This document shows positions 18,113 through 27,197 of a stretch of DNA of 64,000 nt, piece after piece. A program made the position numbers and the translations under genes. The stretch comes from Leptotrichia sp. oral taxon 212. Its GTDB lineage: Bacteria > Fusobacteriota > Fusobacteriia > Fusobacteriales > Leptotrichiaceae. Location: NCBI RefSeq assembly GCF_001274535.1, contig NZ_CP012410.1, positions 1,957,126 to 2,021,125 on the forward strand, written 5' to 3'. The notes under the pieces are model-generated. The model worked only from the letters and a program-made list of their open reading frames with translations, made no database searches and was not told the DNA's origin. Each line of letters opens with the position of its first letter. The first letter of the stretch is position 1.

Positions 18113-18520
18113 CTATTTCTCTTCAATAACAGGACTATTTTCAGGTAATTTTTTAGGCTGTGTTTCCTCTTCAGGAACATCTTTTACAACTTTCTGAATA
18201 AATACATTTACCTCCTGAACTTTTAATCCTGTCATTTCAGTTATTGCTTTAACTACTTTTGTCTGAATTTCACCTGCCAGAGCCGGAAGCTGATATCCCA
18301 ATTTTGCAATAATGTATAAATCAAGAGTACATTCTGTTTCTCCAACTTCTACTTCTATTCCTTTACTGCCACCTGAAGATACATTTTGAAAAAATTTAGT
18401 TATTTCATTTTTTGAAGAACTTCCAACTAAACTATGTACCCCATCAATTTCAGTTATTACAGATTCTGCAATTGTTGCTACAACTTCCTGTGATATGCTT
18501 ACATTTCCTAATTCATTCAT
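18113..18520 (-). CDS. Asp23/Gls24-family envelope stress protein
   Basis: A 135-residue DUF322 (Asp23/Gls24) protein. The family pattern is clear: GNVSISQEVVATIAESVITEIDGVHSLVG at the N-terminus, VEVGETECTLDLYIIAKLGYQLPALAGEIQ in the middle and NVFIQKVV near the end (quoted in parts; see residues 5-100). It corresponds to Bacillus YqhY, which sits in the same acc operon and is linked to control of acetyl-CoA carboxylase. AGGAGG precedes the ATG. Confidence 0.92.
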   Translation of the reverse strand: MNELGNVSISQEVVATIAESVITEIDGVHSLVGSSSKNEITKFFQNVSSGGSKGIEVEVGETECTLDLYIIAKLGYQLPALAGEIQTKVVKAITEMTGLKVQEVNVFIQKVVKDVPEEETQPKKLPENSPVIEEK

Positions 18521-18550
18521 ATTATTACCTCCTAATTTACTTTCTGATTT

Positions 18551-19891
18551 TTATTTATTTAAAGTATCCTTAAAATGTGTTTCTATAAAATTAGTATATA
18601 TCGTTCCCTTTTTAAAGTCTTCATTGTCAAGAACTCTTAAATGGAAAGGAATTGTTGTATCCACCCCTTCAATTAAAAATTCCTGCAAAGCTCTTTTCAT
18701 TCTCTGAATAGCTTCTTCTCTATTTTTTCCCTTTACTATAAGCTTCGCTATCATTGAATCATAATATGGTGGAATATCATAGTTCTGATAAGAATGAGAA
18801 TCCACCCTTACACCTATCCCTCCTGATGGTATATATTTTTCAAGAGTTCCACTTGAAGGAAGGAATCCATTTTCTGAATCTTCAGCATTTATTCTACATT
18901 CAATTGCATGTCCATCTATATTTATATCCTTCTGGGAAAAACTCAGTTTTTCTCCGGCAGCTACTCTTATCTGCTCTTTTATGAGATCCACTCCTGTTAT
19001 TTCTTCACTTATTGTATGCTCAACCTGTATTCTTGTATTCATTTCCATAAAGTAAAAGTTCATACTCTTATCTACAAGGAATTCCAGAGTTCCTACACTG
19101 TCATATCCTATTCCCTTTGCAAGTTTCGCTGCAAATTTCCCCATTTTATCCCTAGTTTTTGCATCTATTCCTGCTGATGGAGCTTCTTCTATCAGTTTCT
19201 GATGTCTTCTCTGAATAGAGCAGTCTCTTTCTCCAAGATGAACTACATTTCCAAATTTATCTCCTATAACCTGTATTTCAACGTGTCTAGGTTCTTCAAC
19301 ATATTTTTCAATATACACATCAGGATTTCCAAAAGCCGCCTTTGCTTCATTCTGTGCCGCAATGTAGTTTTCTACAAGCTCCTTTTCATCGTGGGCAATT
19401 CTCATTCCTTTCCCACCACCACCTGCAGTAGCTTTTATCATAACAGGATAAGTTATCCATTTTGCAACTTTCTTGGCTTCTTCAACATTAGGAACTATTC
19501 CATCTGAACCTTTTGTTATAGGTACTTTATGTTTAATTGCGGTTTCCCTTGCTGTAGCCTTATCTCCCATCATGTTTATAAGTTCAGGACTAGGCCCTAT
19601 AAATACTATATTATTCTGTGAGCAGATTTTTGCAAATGATGCATTTTCTGCAAGAAATCCGTATCCCGGATGTATAGCCTCACTTTTTGTAATAAGTGCC
19701 GCTGAAATTATGTTAGGTATTTTCAAATATGAATCTGCACTGCTTGCAGCACCTATACAGATTGCTTCATCTGCCAGTTTCACATGTAAGGAATCCTTAT
19801 CAGCTTCTGAATAGACAGCAACTGTGGCTATTCCAAGTTCCCTTGCCGCCCTTATAATTCTTACTGCTATTTCTCCTCTATTTGCTATCAA
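18551..19891 (-). CDS. accC: Biotin carboxylase AccC, N-terminus out of frame
   Basis: ATP-grasp subunit of acetyl-CoA carboxylase that carboxylates biotin on AccB. 446 residues are in frame with all key motifs: GGGGKGMRIA, GERDCSIQRRHQKLIEEAP, EMNTRIQVEH and ECRINAED. The in-frame start would be a TTG (LIANRGEIAVRI) with no ribosome site. GGGAGG lies four bases before an ATG at 19905 that opens MFKK and then hits TGA, because a run of six A must be seven A to give the usual MFKKILIANRGE. This is a one-base deletion, sequencing error, or slippage site. The rest of the gene is undamaged. Confidence 0.93.
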   Translation of the reverse strand: MIANRGEIAVRIIRAARELGIATVAVYSEADKDSLHVKLADEAICIGAASSADSYLKIPNIISAALITKSEAIHPGYGFLAENASFAKICSQNNIVFIGPSPELINMMGDKATARETAIKHKVPITKGSDGIVPNVEEAKKVAKWITYPVMIKATAGGGGKGMRIAHDEKELVENYIAAQNEAKAAFGNPDVYIEKYVEEPRHVEIQVIGDKFGNVVHLGERDCSIQRRHQKLIEEAPSAGIDAKTRDKMGKFAAKLAKGIGYDSVGTLEFLVDKSMNFYFMEMNTRIQVEHTISEEITGVDLIKEQIRVAAGEKLSFSQKDINIDGHAIECRINAEDSENGFLPSSGTLEKYIPSGGIGVRVDSHSYQNYDIPPYYDSMIAKLIVKGKNREEAIQRMKRALQEFLIEGVDTTIPFHLRVLDNEDFKKGTIYTNFIETHFKDTLNK

Positions 19892-19970
19892 TATTTTTTA
19901 AACATGAATCCTCCCAAACTTTTCTTCATCTTTTAAAATAATTTATATTTTATATTTTGATTTACATTTT

Positions 19971-20372
19971 TTACAGCACTTCAATTATAAATAAAGGCTT
20001 TGCAAAGTCAACTGCTGCCTGATCTGATACTAAAATCTCCTTTAAAACACCATTTACAGGTGATTTCACATCTGTTTCCACACCTATTGTGCTTATTTTA
20101 CCTAATTTCATCCCTTTCTGCACTGGCATACCTTTTTCAAGATTTGCAAGTTTTATTTCCCCTACATTCTGTGATTTCACGATTTCTTCTTTTACAGTAT
20201 CAATCTTCTGTTCTTCTTTTTTCTCAGTCTTAATTTCCGTCCTTATATTATCTATATTAGGATCTTCAGAATTTTTTATAGTAAGTTTTACTTTTCCATA
20301 TCTTACTTTTATTTCATGCATTTCTTCCTTTTTTAACACTTTCATCAGTTCCTTAATATCCTTAAGTTCCAT
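19971..20372 (-). CDS. AccB-like carrier protein lacking the biotinyl lysine
   Basis: Looks like biotin carboxyl carrier protein of acetyl-CoA carboxylase: N-terminal MELKDIKELMKVLKKEEMHE, a short E/K-rich linker, and a C-terminal barrel-type domain (VQKGMKLG, SPVNGVLKEIL, VDFAKPLFIIEV). However, the EAMK biotinylation motif aligns with STIG, so the lysine that carries biotin is absent. The start used here has GGAGG four bases before it; the frame extends eight codons upstream without support. It lies 65 bases before accC. Whether it works with accC without biotin, or another AccB exists elsewhere, cannot be told. Confidence 0.85.
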   Translation of the reverse strand: MELKDIKELMKVLKKEEMHEIKVRYGKVKLTIKNSEDPNIDNIRTEIKTEKKEEQKIDTVKEEIVKSQNVGEIKLANLEKGMPVQKGMKLGKISTIGVETDVKSPVNGVLKEILVSDQAAVDFAKPLFIIEVL

Positions 20373-20441
20373 CCGTCCTCCTTCGAGTTTCATCAATCTT
20401 TTATTCTATTAATTTTACCACATAGAACACTTTTTTTCAAT

Positions 20442-23400
20442 CTAACGAATTTTTATTTTTTTTATACCTACCAATCCGACTAATTTCCTCATAAATTTTC
20501 TGGATAAATTAACATCATATTTTCTGCTCAACTTTATGATTTCTTTCTTGCCATCTGTATCCATTGCAAGCAGCACCCTATTTTCTCCCCTATTTTCTAA
20601 AAGGAGTTTTTTCAGTTCGACTGTATTTTCTCTACTTTCATTATCAATCAGAACATATAAATTCAGAAATTTATTTTCAGATAATTCATCAAGGGCATTT
20701 ATATGGCTTAAAACTACTGAATATTTGTTTCCCTCCTGATTCAGATGTCCTTCCACCATAACTATCCCTTCTTCAAATATTTTATAGCCAAATTTTATAA
20801 AATCCCGAGGAAAACATATAATTTCCACTGTCCCTGTAAAATCTTCCAGTCCAAATTTTGCCATAGGTTCTCCTGAATTTTTTGTTACAATCTTATTTAC
20901 ATTTTTCATAATTCCGATTAGCCGTATTTTCGTATATTTCCCTATTTTTCTTCTGTTTCTGGATCTTTCAAGTTCAGAAATTTTCATATGCTCTATCATT
21001 TCCAGAAGTACTTTTTTTGAAGACAGGGGATGTGCAGAAACATATATTCCCAAGTATTCCTTTTCATATTTCAGCATTAAGTTCTGTGAAAATTCTTCTG
21101 TTTTCTTTAGACTGAATTCACCTATTCTTTCACTTTTACCTCCAAAAAGAATCATTTGAAGATCTTCCTCAGATTCATACTTTTTTATGGACCATTCCAG
21201 AATCTTGTCAATTGAGAGAAATTTTTCCTGTCTGTTACCCGGAAATTTATCCAGACTTCCTGAAAGTACAAGAGATTCCAGATGTTTCCTGTTCAGCCCG
21301 TACTGTTTCATTCTGTAGACAAAATCATCATAGGATATAAACGGCTCCTTTCTTTCCTCCATTATATCCATGACAAAATTTCTTCCGATCCCTTTAATTG
21401 CTGTCAATCCAAATCTTATACCGTTTCCTTCCACTTTAAATTCGGCATTAGAAAGGCTTACATCCGGTACCAGAATCTCAATGTTCTTTTCCCTTGCCTC
21501 ATTTATAAAGAGGGAAAGTCTGTCAATATTATACATTTCCGTAGACATCACTGCCGCAAGAAATTCTACAGGATAGTTTGCCTTAAAATAGGCAGTCCAG
21601 TAAACTATGAGTGCATATGCCGCTGAATGCGATTTGTTAAATCCATATCCGCCAAACTTGTCAATCAGATTATAAATTTCATTGGCTTTTTTCTCATCTG
21701 TTCCTTTTTCTACCGATTTTCTCACAAACTTTTCCCTGTTCTGTTCTATTATTTTAGGAATCTTCTTCCCAATTGCCCTTCTCAGTTCATCCGCTTCTCC
21801 TAAGGAATAGTCTGCCATTTCGCTGACTATTTTCATTACCTGTTCCTGATAAAGTATAACACCGTATGTCTCTTCCAGTATTCCCTTCAGGGACTCATGA
21901 GGATACCGTATTTCCTTATCTTTATTTTTTGAAGCAATAAAGTCATCTACCATTCCACTTTGAAGAGGTCCTGGACGATAAAGGGAAAGCAGTGCCGTTA
22001 TATCATCAAATTTTTCTATTTTTACCCTCTTCATAAGCTGTCTTATTCCATGTGACTCGCACTGAAATATTCCCAGAGTATCCGCCCTTGAAAGAAGCCT
22101 GTAGGCCTTCTCATTATCAAGTTCTATGGAGCTGAGATTTATTCTTTCCTTTGCTGTTTTTTCTATATTTTCAACTGTTTTTCTCAAAATTGTAAGGTTT
22201 TTCAATCCAAGAAAATCTATCTTTAAAATTCCCAGGTCTTCCAGTTCCTTCATCTGGTACTGGGTAGAAGGGACAGCCGTCTTTCCGTCAGAATAAGTCG
22301 GAATTTCATCATCCAGTATTTCTTTTGAAATTACCATTCCGGCAGCATGAACTGAAGCGTGACGCACTCTTCCCTCTATTCTCATAGAATAATCGATCAT
22401 TGTTTTTACTTCATTATCTTCATTATAAAGGTTTCTCAAGTTTTCAATGCTTTTAAGCGCATCTTCCAGATCCATGTTAAATGGTATATTTTTTGCCACC
22501 ATGTCTACTTTTTTCAAATTTATATTAAGAACTCTTCCGACATCCCTTATTGCCGCCCTTGCTTTTAATGTTCCAAAAGTAATTATATGAGCCACATGCT
22601 GCGAACCATATTTCTTAAGCACATATTCTATAACAATTTCCCTCTGTTCCTGATCAAAATCTATATCTATGTCAGGCATTGAAATTCTTTCAGGATTTAA
22701 GAACCTTTCAAAAATCAGGTTGTACTTCAAAGGATCTATTTCTGTTATATCCAGAACATAGGAAACAAGACTTCCTGCAGCAGAACCTCTTCCAGGGCCT
22801 ACAAATACTCCAACACTCTTAGCAAATCTTATAAAATCCCATACAATTATAAAATAACCGTTGTAGCCCATATTATTTATTATCTGAAGTTCATATTCCA
22901 ACCTTTCGGTTACTTGCTCAAATCCATTATCTTCCAGTTCTTTTTTTATATCTTTTTTATTTCTCTCTTCTGCATCGACGGCATTTTTTTCAAAATCTTT
23001 TCCCAAATACTTTAAAGCCGCACCCTTGTACACTAGCTCCCTTATATACTGTTCCTCACTTATTCCACTCGGGAGTTCGTATTTCGGAAACTTAAAATTG
23101 TCAAACTCAAAATCAACATTACAATTTTCTACAATATAGTTAATATTCTCAATTCCTTTGTCAAATAATTCATCTTCAAAATTTACAAAGTTCTGCTTCA
23201 TCTGATCATAGGATTTTAAATACAGATCGTCATACAGTATTTCAGACCTGTCTGCTTCTATCCTGTTTCCTTCTTTTATGGAAGAAAGTATTTTCTGCAG
23301 TATTGCTTCTCCACTGTTAGGATAATAGACATCATTATTTATTATGTAGTTTATTCCCGTTTCCCTTATCATTTCAAATAGTGACTTTCTTACTGTTTCA

Positions 23401-23915
23401 AGTCTCATGGCCGCAGGTACTTCAATATAGAAGTTTTCTTTAAAATCCTTGTGAAGTTTCATTGTAACTTTTTTTGCTTCAGGGTACTTATATTGACTTA
23501 ATCCATCAACTATTTCCCCATGTATTCCTCCTGACAGTACAAACAGATCCGAACTGTATTCCAGCAGTTCTTCATATTTTATTTTATTTCTTCTCCTGTT
23601 GAATCTGCTATATGAAATTGATGAAAGTTTACATAAATTCCTATATCCGTTTCTGTTTTTTGCCAGCAGCGTCAGTGAATATTCACCTTCCGACACTATT
23701 CCGTCCAGAAACACTTCCAAACCGATAATAGGCTTTATTCCTGACTTCTTACATTTTTTATAAAACTCTATTACTCCAAACATTGCAGTATCTGTTATTG
23801 CAAGAGCATTTACACCTGACTGTTCTGCTTTTTCTATATACTCTTCTATTTTTCCTACTCCCTCAAGAAGGGAATATTCTGTATGCAGCTTTAAGTGTGC
23901 TATTCTCTTTTCCAT
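20442..23915 (-). CDS. dnaE: DNA polymerase III alpha subunit
   Basis: Main replicative polymerase, DnaE type, 1157 residues. Domains in order: PHP (residues 1-270, HLKLHTEYSLLEG and AITDTAMFGVIEF), polymerase palm and fingers with catalytic Asp pair in MPDIDIDFDQEQR near residue 415 and the third Asp in KIDFLGLKNL near 564, thumb and helix-hairpin-helix region (GLTAIKGIGRNFV) near 830, and OB fold plus C-terminal domain (VEIICFPRDF near 1035). A weak AGGTGG ribosome site precedes the ATG. The Cof-type HAD gene lies 15 bases upstream, so they may be co-transcribed. Confidence 0.97.
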   Translation of the reverse strand: MEKRIAHLKLHTEYSLLEGVGKIEEYIEKAEQSGVNALAITDTAMFGVIEFYKKCKKSGIKPIIGLEVFLDGIVSEGEYSLTLLAKNRNGYRNLCKLSSISYSRFNRRRNKIKYEELLEYSSDLFVLSGGIHGEIVDGLSQYKYPEAKKVTMKLHKDFKENFYIEVPAAMRLETVRKSLFEMIRETGINYIINNDVYYPNSGEAILQKILSSIKEGNRIEADRSEILYDDLYLKSYDQMKQNFVNFEDELFDKGIENINYIVENCNVDFEFDNFKFPKYELPSGISEEQYIRELVYKGAALKYLGKDFEKNAVDAEERNKKDIKKELEDNGFEQVTERLEYELQIINNMGYNGYFIIVWDFIRFAKSVGVFVGPGRGSAAGSLVSYVLDITEIDPLKYNLIFERFLNPERISMPDIDIDFDQEQREIVIEYVLKKYGSQHVAHIITFGTLKARAAIRDVGRVLNINLKKVDMVAKNIPFNMDLEDALKSIENLRNLYNEDNEVKTMIDYSMRIEGRVRHASVHAAGMVISKEILDDEIPTYSDGKTAVPSTQYQMKELEDLGILKIDFLGLKNLTILRKTVENIEKTAKERINLSSIELDNEKAYRLLSRADTLGIFQCESHGIRQLMKRVKIEKFDDITALLSLYRPGPLQSGMVDDFIASKNKDKEIRYPHESLKGILEETYGVILYQEQVMKIVSEMADYSLGEADELRRAIGKKIPKIIEQNREKFVRKSVEKGTDEKKANEIYNLIDKFGGYGFNKSHSAAYALIVYWTAYFKANYPVEFLAAVMSTEMYNIDRLSLFINEAREKNIEILVPDVSLSNAEFKVEGNGIRFGLTAIKGIGRNFVMDIMEERKEPFISYDDFVYRMKQYGLNRKHLESLVLSGSLDKFPGNRQEKFLSIDKILEWSIKKYESEEDLQMILFGGKSERIGEFSLKKTEEFSQNLMLKYEKEYLGIYVSAHPLSSKKVLLEMIEHMKISELERSRNRRKIGKYTKIRLIGIMKNVNKIVTKNSGEPMAKFGLEDFTGTVEIICFPRDFIKFGYKIFEEGIVMVEGHLNQEGNKYSVVLSHINALDELSENKFLNLYVLIDNESRENTVELKKLLLENRGENRVLLAMDTDGKKEIIKLSRKYDVNLSRKFMRKLVGLVGIKKIKIR

Positions 23916-23930
23916 TGCACCACCTGTATT

Positions 23931-24722
23931 TTATAAAATATCTTTTATTATATGGTATATTCCTTCGTCATCATTCGATAAAGTTATCCTGTTTTCAGGA
24001 AATTCTTTTTTAAGCTCTTCAGAAGCATTTCCCATAAGATAGCCATACTTTACAAATTTTAGCATATCCAGGTCATTCCACTGATCTCCGAAGGTCATCA
24101 CTTCATCTTCTGAAAAGCCGTATTTATCCATCAGTTCCTTTACAGCCTTTCCTTTACTGACATCCCTGTTCAGCACCTCCAGATACGTAGGCTGTGAAAA
24201 TACAAATATTGACTGCGGCAGTTCCTTTTCAAGCTCTTCCTTCAATTTTAAAAGTTTTTCATTTTCTCCCAGAAAAAGAGCCTTTGTGGAAGTTTTTCCA
24301 ATAAATTCATTAAAATTAACAGTAATATATTTAAGCCCTGTCTTCTCAGCATAAGCCTTTCCTTCTGAAGTTTCATTTTCCACATAAAGCTTGTCATCCG
24401 AATAAAGATTGAGATGTATCCCTGTTTCTCTGGAAACTTCAATTACTCTTTTAACAGTTTCTGCCGTAACCGGATTTTCATAAAGTGTTTCAGATGTGGA
24501 AGGATCCACTATTTTTCCACCATTATATGTTATCACAGGAGTTGTTATGCCTAACTGTTTCAGGTATGGAAGTGTTGCGGCATACATCCTTCCTGTAGAA
24601 ATAAATATTTTTATTCCATTTTTATCAAGTTCTATCAATTTTTCCTTTAATTTGTCCGATAGTGTATGGTCACTTCTCAAAAGAGTTCCATCCATATCCA
24701 TAAATATAGCTTTTATTTTCAT
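23931..24722 (-). CDS. Cof-type HAD hydrolase
   Basis: A 263-residue haloacid dehalogenase phosphatase of the Cof/YidA subfamily (type IIB cap). Motif I is FMDMDGTLL (residues 7-15), motif II STGR, motif III Lys in SKGKAVKELM, and motif IV TFGDQWNDLDML. Such enzymes dephosphorylate sugar phosphates or flavin phosphates; the substrate here is unknown. The frame starts three codons earlier, but AAGGA is eight bases from the ATG used here. It lies between the ParB-like gene and dnaE. Confidence 0.93.
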   Translation of the reverse strand: MKIKAIFMDMDGTLLRSDHTLSDKLKEKLIELDKNGIKIFISTGRMYAATLPYLKQLGITTPVITYNGGKIVDPSTSETLYENPVTAETVKRVIEVSRETGIHLNLYSDDKLYVENETSEGKAYAEKTGLKYITVNFNEFIGKTSTKALFLGENEKLLKLKEELEKELPQSIFVFSQPTYLEVLNRDVSKGKAVKELMDKYGFSEDEVMTFGDQWNDLDMLKFVKYGYLMGNASEELKKEFPENRITLSNDDEGIYHIIKDIL

Positions 24723-24739
24723 CCTGTCCATCCTTTAAT

Positions 24740-26509
24740 TTAAATTTCTCCTAAATTTTTCATTATGAAAAAATCAATAAATCCATATTCATAATTTTCC
24801 TGTAAATTATTTTCATAACCATTTTTTAAAATTGTATTGTTTTCCATATACAGCATTGCCTGTGTCTTATATTCATTTACAATCTCATCAAAACTGTAAA
24901 ATTCTTCCAGATCTTTTTCAAGACTGTCCATAAATCTTTTTTCTCCATAATTATCAAGCATTATAAAAAAATCAGTATATGTTTCATATCTTTTTATTTC
25001 CCCATATTTCTGAAGCAGACTGTAAAATTTTTCAGCATTCTCTAAATTTCTTATAAATTCTTTTTCCTTTTCCTTCACAAGAATATTTTTCACTCCACAA
25101 AGCATATCCCTGTTTTTAGTTTCAACAGCAATTTTTATATTTTCTGCCATTATATTTTCATATTTTGCACTTTTTCCTTCTGATAGAAGAATCTTTTTTA
25201 ACCTCAGCAAATAGAAAAATTCTCTCTGAAGGCTTTCATACTCTTCAGGAGAAAATATATTTTCTTCATTTATCCATATTAAAATTTCAGTAATTGGAAG
25301 GAATACTTCAAGAATATAGTTTAGTACCAATATTCTGTTTTCTGAATGAAAATCACAATTTTCAATTTTTTCTGAACTTTCCTGCTCTTCTCTTTGTATA
25401 TTCAGTATTTCCAGATTTTTTCCCTTATTTAAAATTTCAATATATTCAAGAATATATCCGGAAAAAATATCTTTTGAACTCTCTATTCCTGCTAAATATT
25501 CCGAATACCTTACAGGGAGTTTTTCCAGAGCTTCAGAAAAATATTCTGATATTTCCTTTTTCAAAAGCTCTTTCTTTTCTTTTTTCTCCCGAAAACTTAA
25601 ATCTATCAATTCTTCATCTAGCGCTGCCAGCTTTCTATATTTTTCAACAGCTTCCTGTGTTTCAATCTGGCACATATCATGTAAATTTCTATTTTCATTC
25701 GTCTTCACAAGATTTATAAAATCTATTGTGCTATAAAGATAACCTTTATTCTTTCCTTCATTTTTACTCAGATAATATTTATGATCCAGTAAAAACATAA
25801 AAATATCACTTATGTTCTTTTTCTGACTTTTTGCAATATTATTTTCTTCCAGAAGTCCCTTTATCGGTAAGAATACTTCTTTATACCACTTTTCTGCACC
25901 CTCTCTTAAGCTGAAATTTCTGTTTCTTCTTTTGTTTAAAAGGTCAGTATAGCTTTCTATCTCTTCACGCAAATACTTGTATTTTATCGGTTCTGAAAGT
26001 ATTATTTCTTCAATTCCTGTTTCCTTTTCAAAAAACATATGTTCTTGATAAATCACCTTATCCTTTGTGTCTTTAGTAGGTAAAAATTCCTCAACTTCAG
26101 CTTCAATTGAAGCAAAATTCAAAAATTTTGCTACAGAAACTCTGTGATTTCCATCATAAACATAATAGTCATCTTTTATTTTATAAAGAATAACAGGTGG
26201 AAGCATACTGTCCATCATATATCCTACATAAATATTTATCCATCTTTGCTTTACAATATCATTTTTAGGAACAAAATTTTTATCAAAATATGAATATTTT
26301 TCAACACTTCCCACAATTTTATCTAATGGAATTTCTTTTATTCCGAGATTTACACTGTTATAGGCATTTTCTTCCTTCTGTATTTCAGTAAAGGATTTAA
26401 GATTTTCCTTCTTCTTAAAATTCAATCCTAGCATTCCTCTGGAAGATTTTAAAAACTTTCTGTAAGCCGCCTGTGCCTCTGAAAAATATATTGTATTCCT
26501 GTTATCCAT
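24740..26509 (-). CDS. Large protein with ParB/sulfiredoxin-like domain
   Basis: A 589-residue protein with no assigned role. Residues about 55-150 look like a ParB/Srx domain: KEIPLDKIVGSVEKY, then LPPVILYKIKDDYYVYDGNH, where the GNHRVSVAKFL motif matches the nucleotide-binding GNHR box. After it comes REGAEKWYKEVFLPIKGLLE, similar to a segment found in DUF4032-type proteins. Residues 280-589 are charged and mostly helical, with no motif I know. GGAGGAA precedes the ATG. It follows the phosphoesterase gene at 15 bases, so they probably form one operon. Confidence 0.78.
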   Translation of the reverse strand: MDNRNTIYFSEAQAAYRKFLKSSRGMLGLNFKKKENLKSFTEIQKEENAYNSVNLGIKEIPLDKIVGSVEKYSYFDKNFVPKNDIVKQRWINIYVGYMMDSMLPPVILYKIKDDYYVYDGNHRVSVAKFLNFASIEAEVEEFLPTKDTKDKVIYQEHMFFEKETGIEEIILSEPIKYKYLREEIESYTDLLNKRRNRNFSLREGAEKWYKEVFLPIKGLLEENNIAKSQKKNISDIFMFLLDHKYYLSKNEGKNKGYLYSTIDFINLVKTNENRNLHDMCQIETQEAVEKYRKLAALDEELIDLSFREKKEKKELLKKEISEYFSEALEKLPVRYSEYLAGIESSKDIFSGYILEYIEILNKGKNLEILNIQREEQESSEKIENCDFHSENRILVLNYILEVFLPITEILIWINEENIFSPEEYESLQREFFYLLRLKKILLSEGKSAKYENIMAENIKIAVETKNRDMLCGVKNILVKEKEKEFIRNLENAEKFYSLLQKYGEIKRYETYTDFFIMLDNYGEKRFMDSLEKDLEEFYSFDEIVNEYKTQAMLYMENNTILKNGYENNLQENYEYGFIDFFIMKNLGEI

Positions 26510-26524
26510 CTTTCCTCCAATTAT

Positions 26525-27133
26525 TTATTTTTCAATTGTGAATATTCTATATCCAAAAGTATTAGACACAACGGTTTTTTCCACTTCCGTATCCTGATAA
26601 TTCATAAAATTTGACAGATGTATATGTCCATGTACCCATAGTTTAGGCTTAAAATATTTTATAACCTTATGAAATACTTTAAAACCATTATGAACTCCGT
26701 CATCAACATCGTGAATCCCTTCAAGCGGTGAATGGCTTAAAACTATGTCCACTCCTCCTAAAAGAAAAAATATGTTCCTTAATATTTTCATTTTCATCTG
26801 ATTTTCTGTATACTGATGCTCCTTAAATGAATAAACCTTACATCCATCAAGTCCAAGTATTCTTAAACCTTTATATTTTATACATTTTCCATCTATAACT
26901 TTCGCAAATTCTATAGGATAATCCTTATTATAAATATGATTCCCGTTTACACATATGAGATCCTTATTCAGTGCAGACACAAGGTAATCAAGATAATAGT
27001 TTGAAACATCTCCTGCAGACATTATAAAATCAACATCTCCAAACTTCTCTTTAAGAAATTTTTCTTCCATGTTCCTTAAAATTTCAATATCACTTACACA
27101 CAGAAATTTATATTTCTTTTTTTCATTATGCAT
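26525..27133 (-). CDS. Calcineurin-like metallophosphoesterase
   Basis: A 202-residue cytoplasmic phosphoesterase. Metal-binding motifs seen: AGDVSN near residue 40, NGNH near 64, a lone His in LSHSPLEG near 128, and GHIH near 170. The first motif, normally DxH, reads VSDIEI, so the His ligand is replaced by Glu; some subfamilies have such variants. GGGGA lies before the ATG. It is upstream of and close to the ParB-like gene. The substrate is unknown. Confidence 0.85.
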   Translation of the reverse strand: MHNEKKKYKFLCVSDIEILRNMEEKFLKEKFGDVDFIMSAGDVSNYYLDYLVSALNKDLICVNGNHIYNKDYPIEFAKVIDGKCIKYKGLRILGLDGCKVYSFKEHQYTENQMKMKILRNIFFLLGGVDIVLSHSPLEGIHDVDDGVHNGFKVFHKVIKYFKPKLWVHGHIHLSNFMNYQDTEVEKTVVSNTFGYRIFTIEK

Positions 27134-27197
27134 TGCTTTTCCCCTATTGTTGGATTAATTAAAGTTATTTATACAGTTAAATGTTATTTTCATTGTA

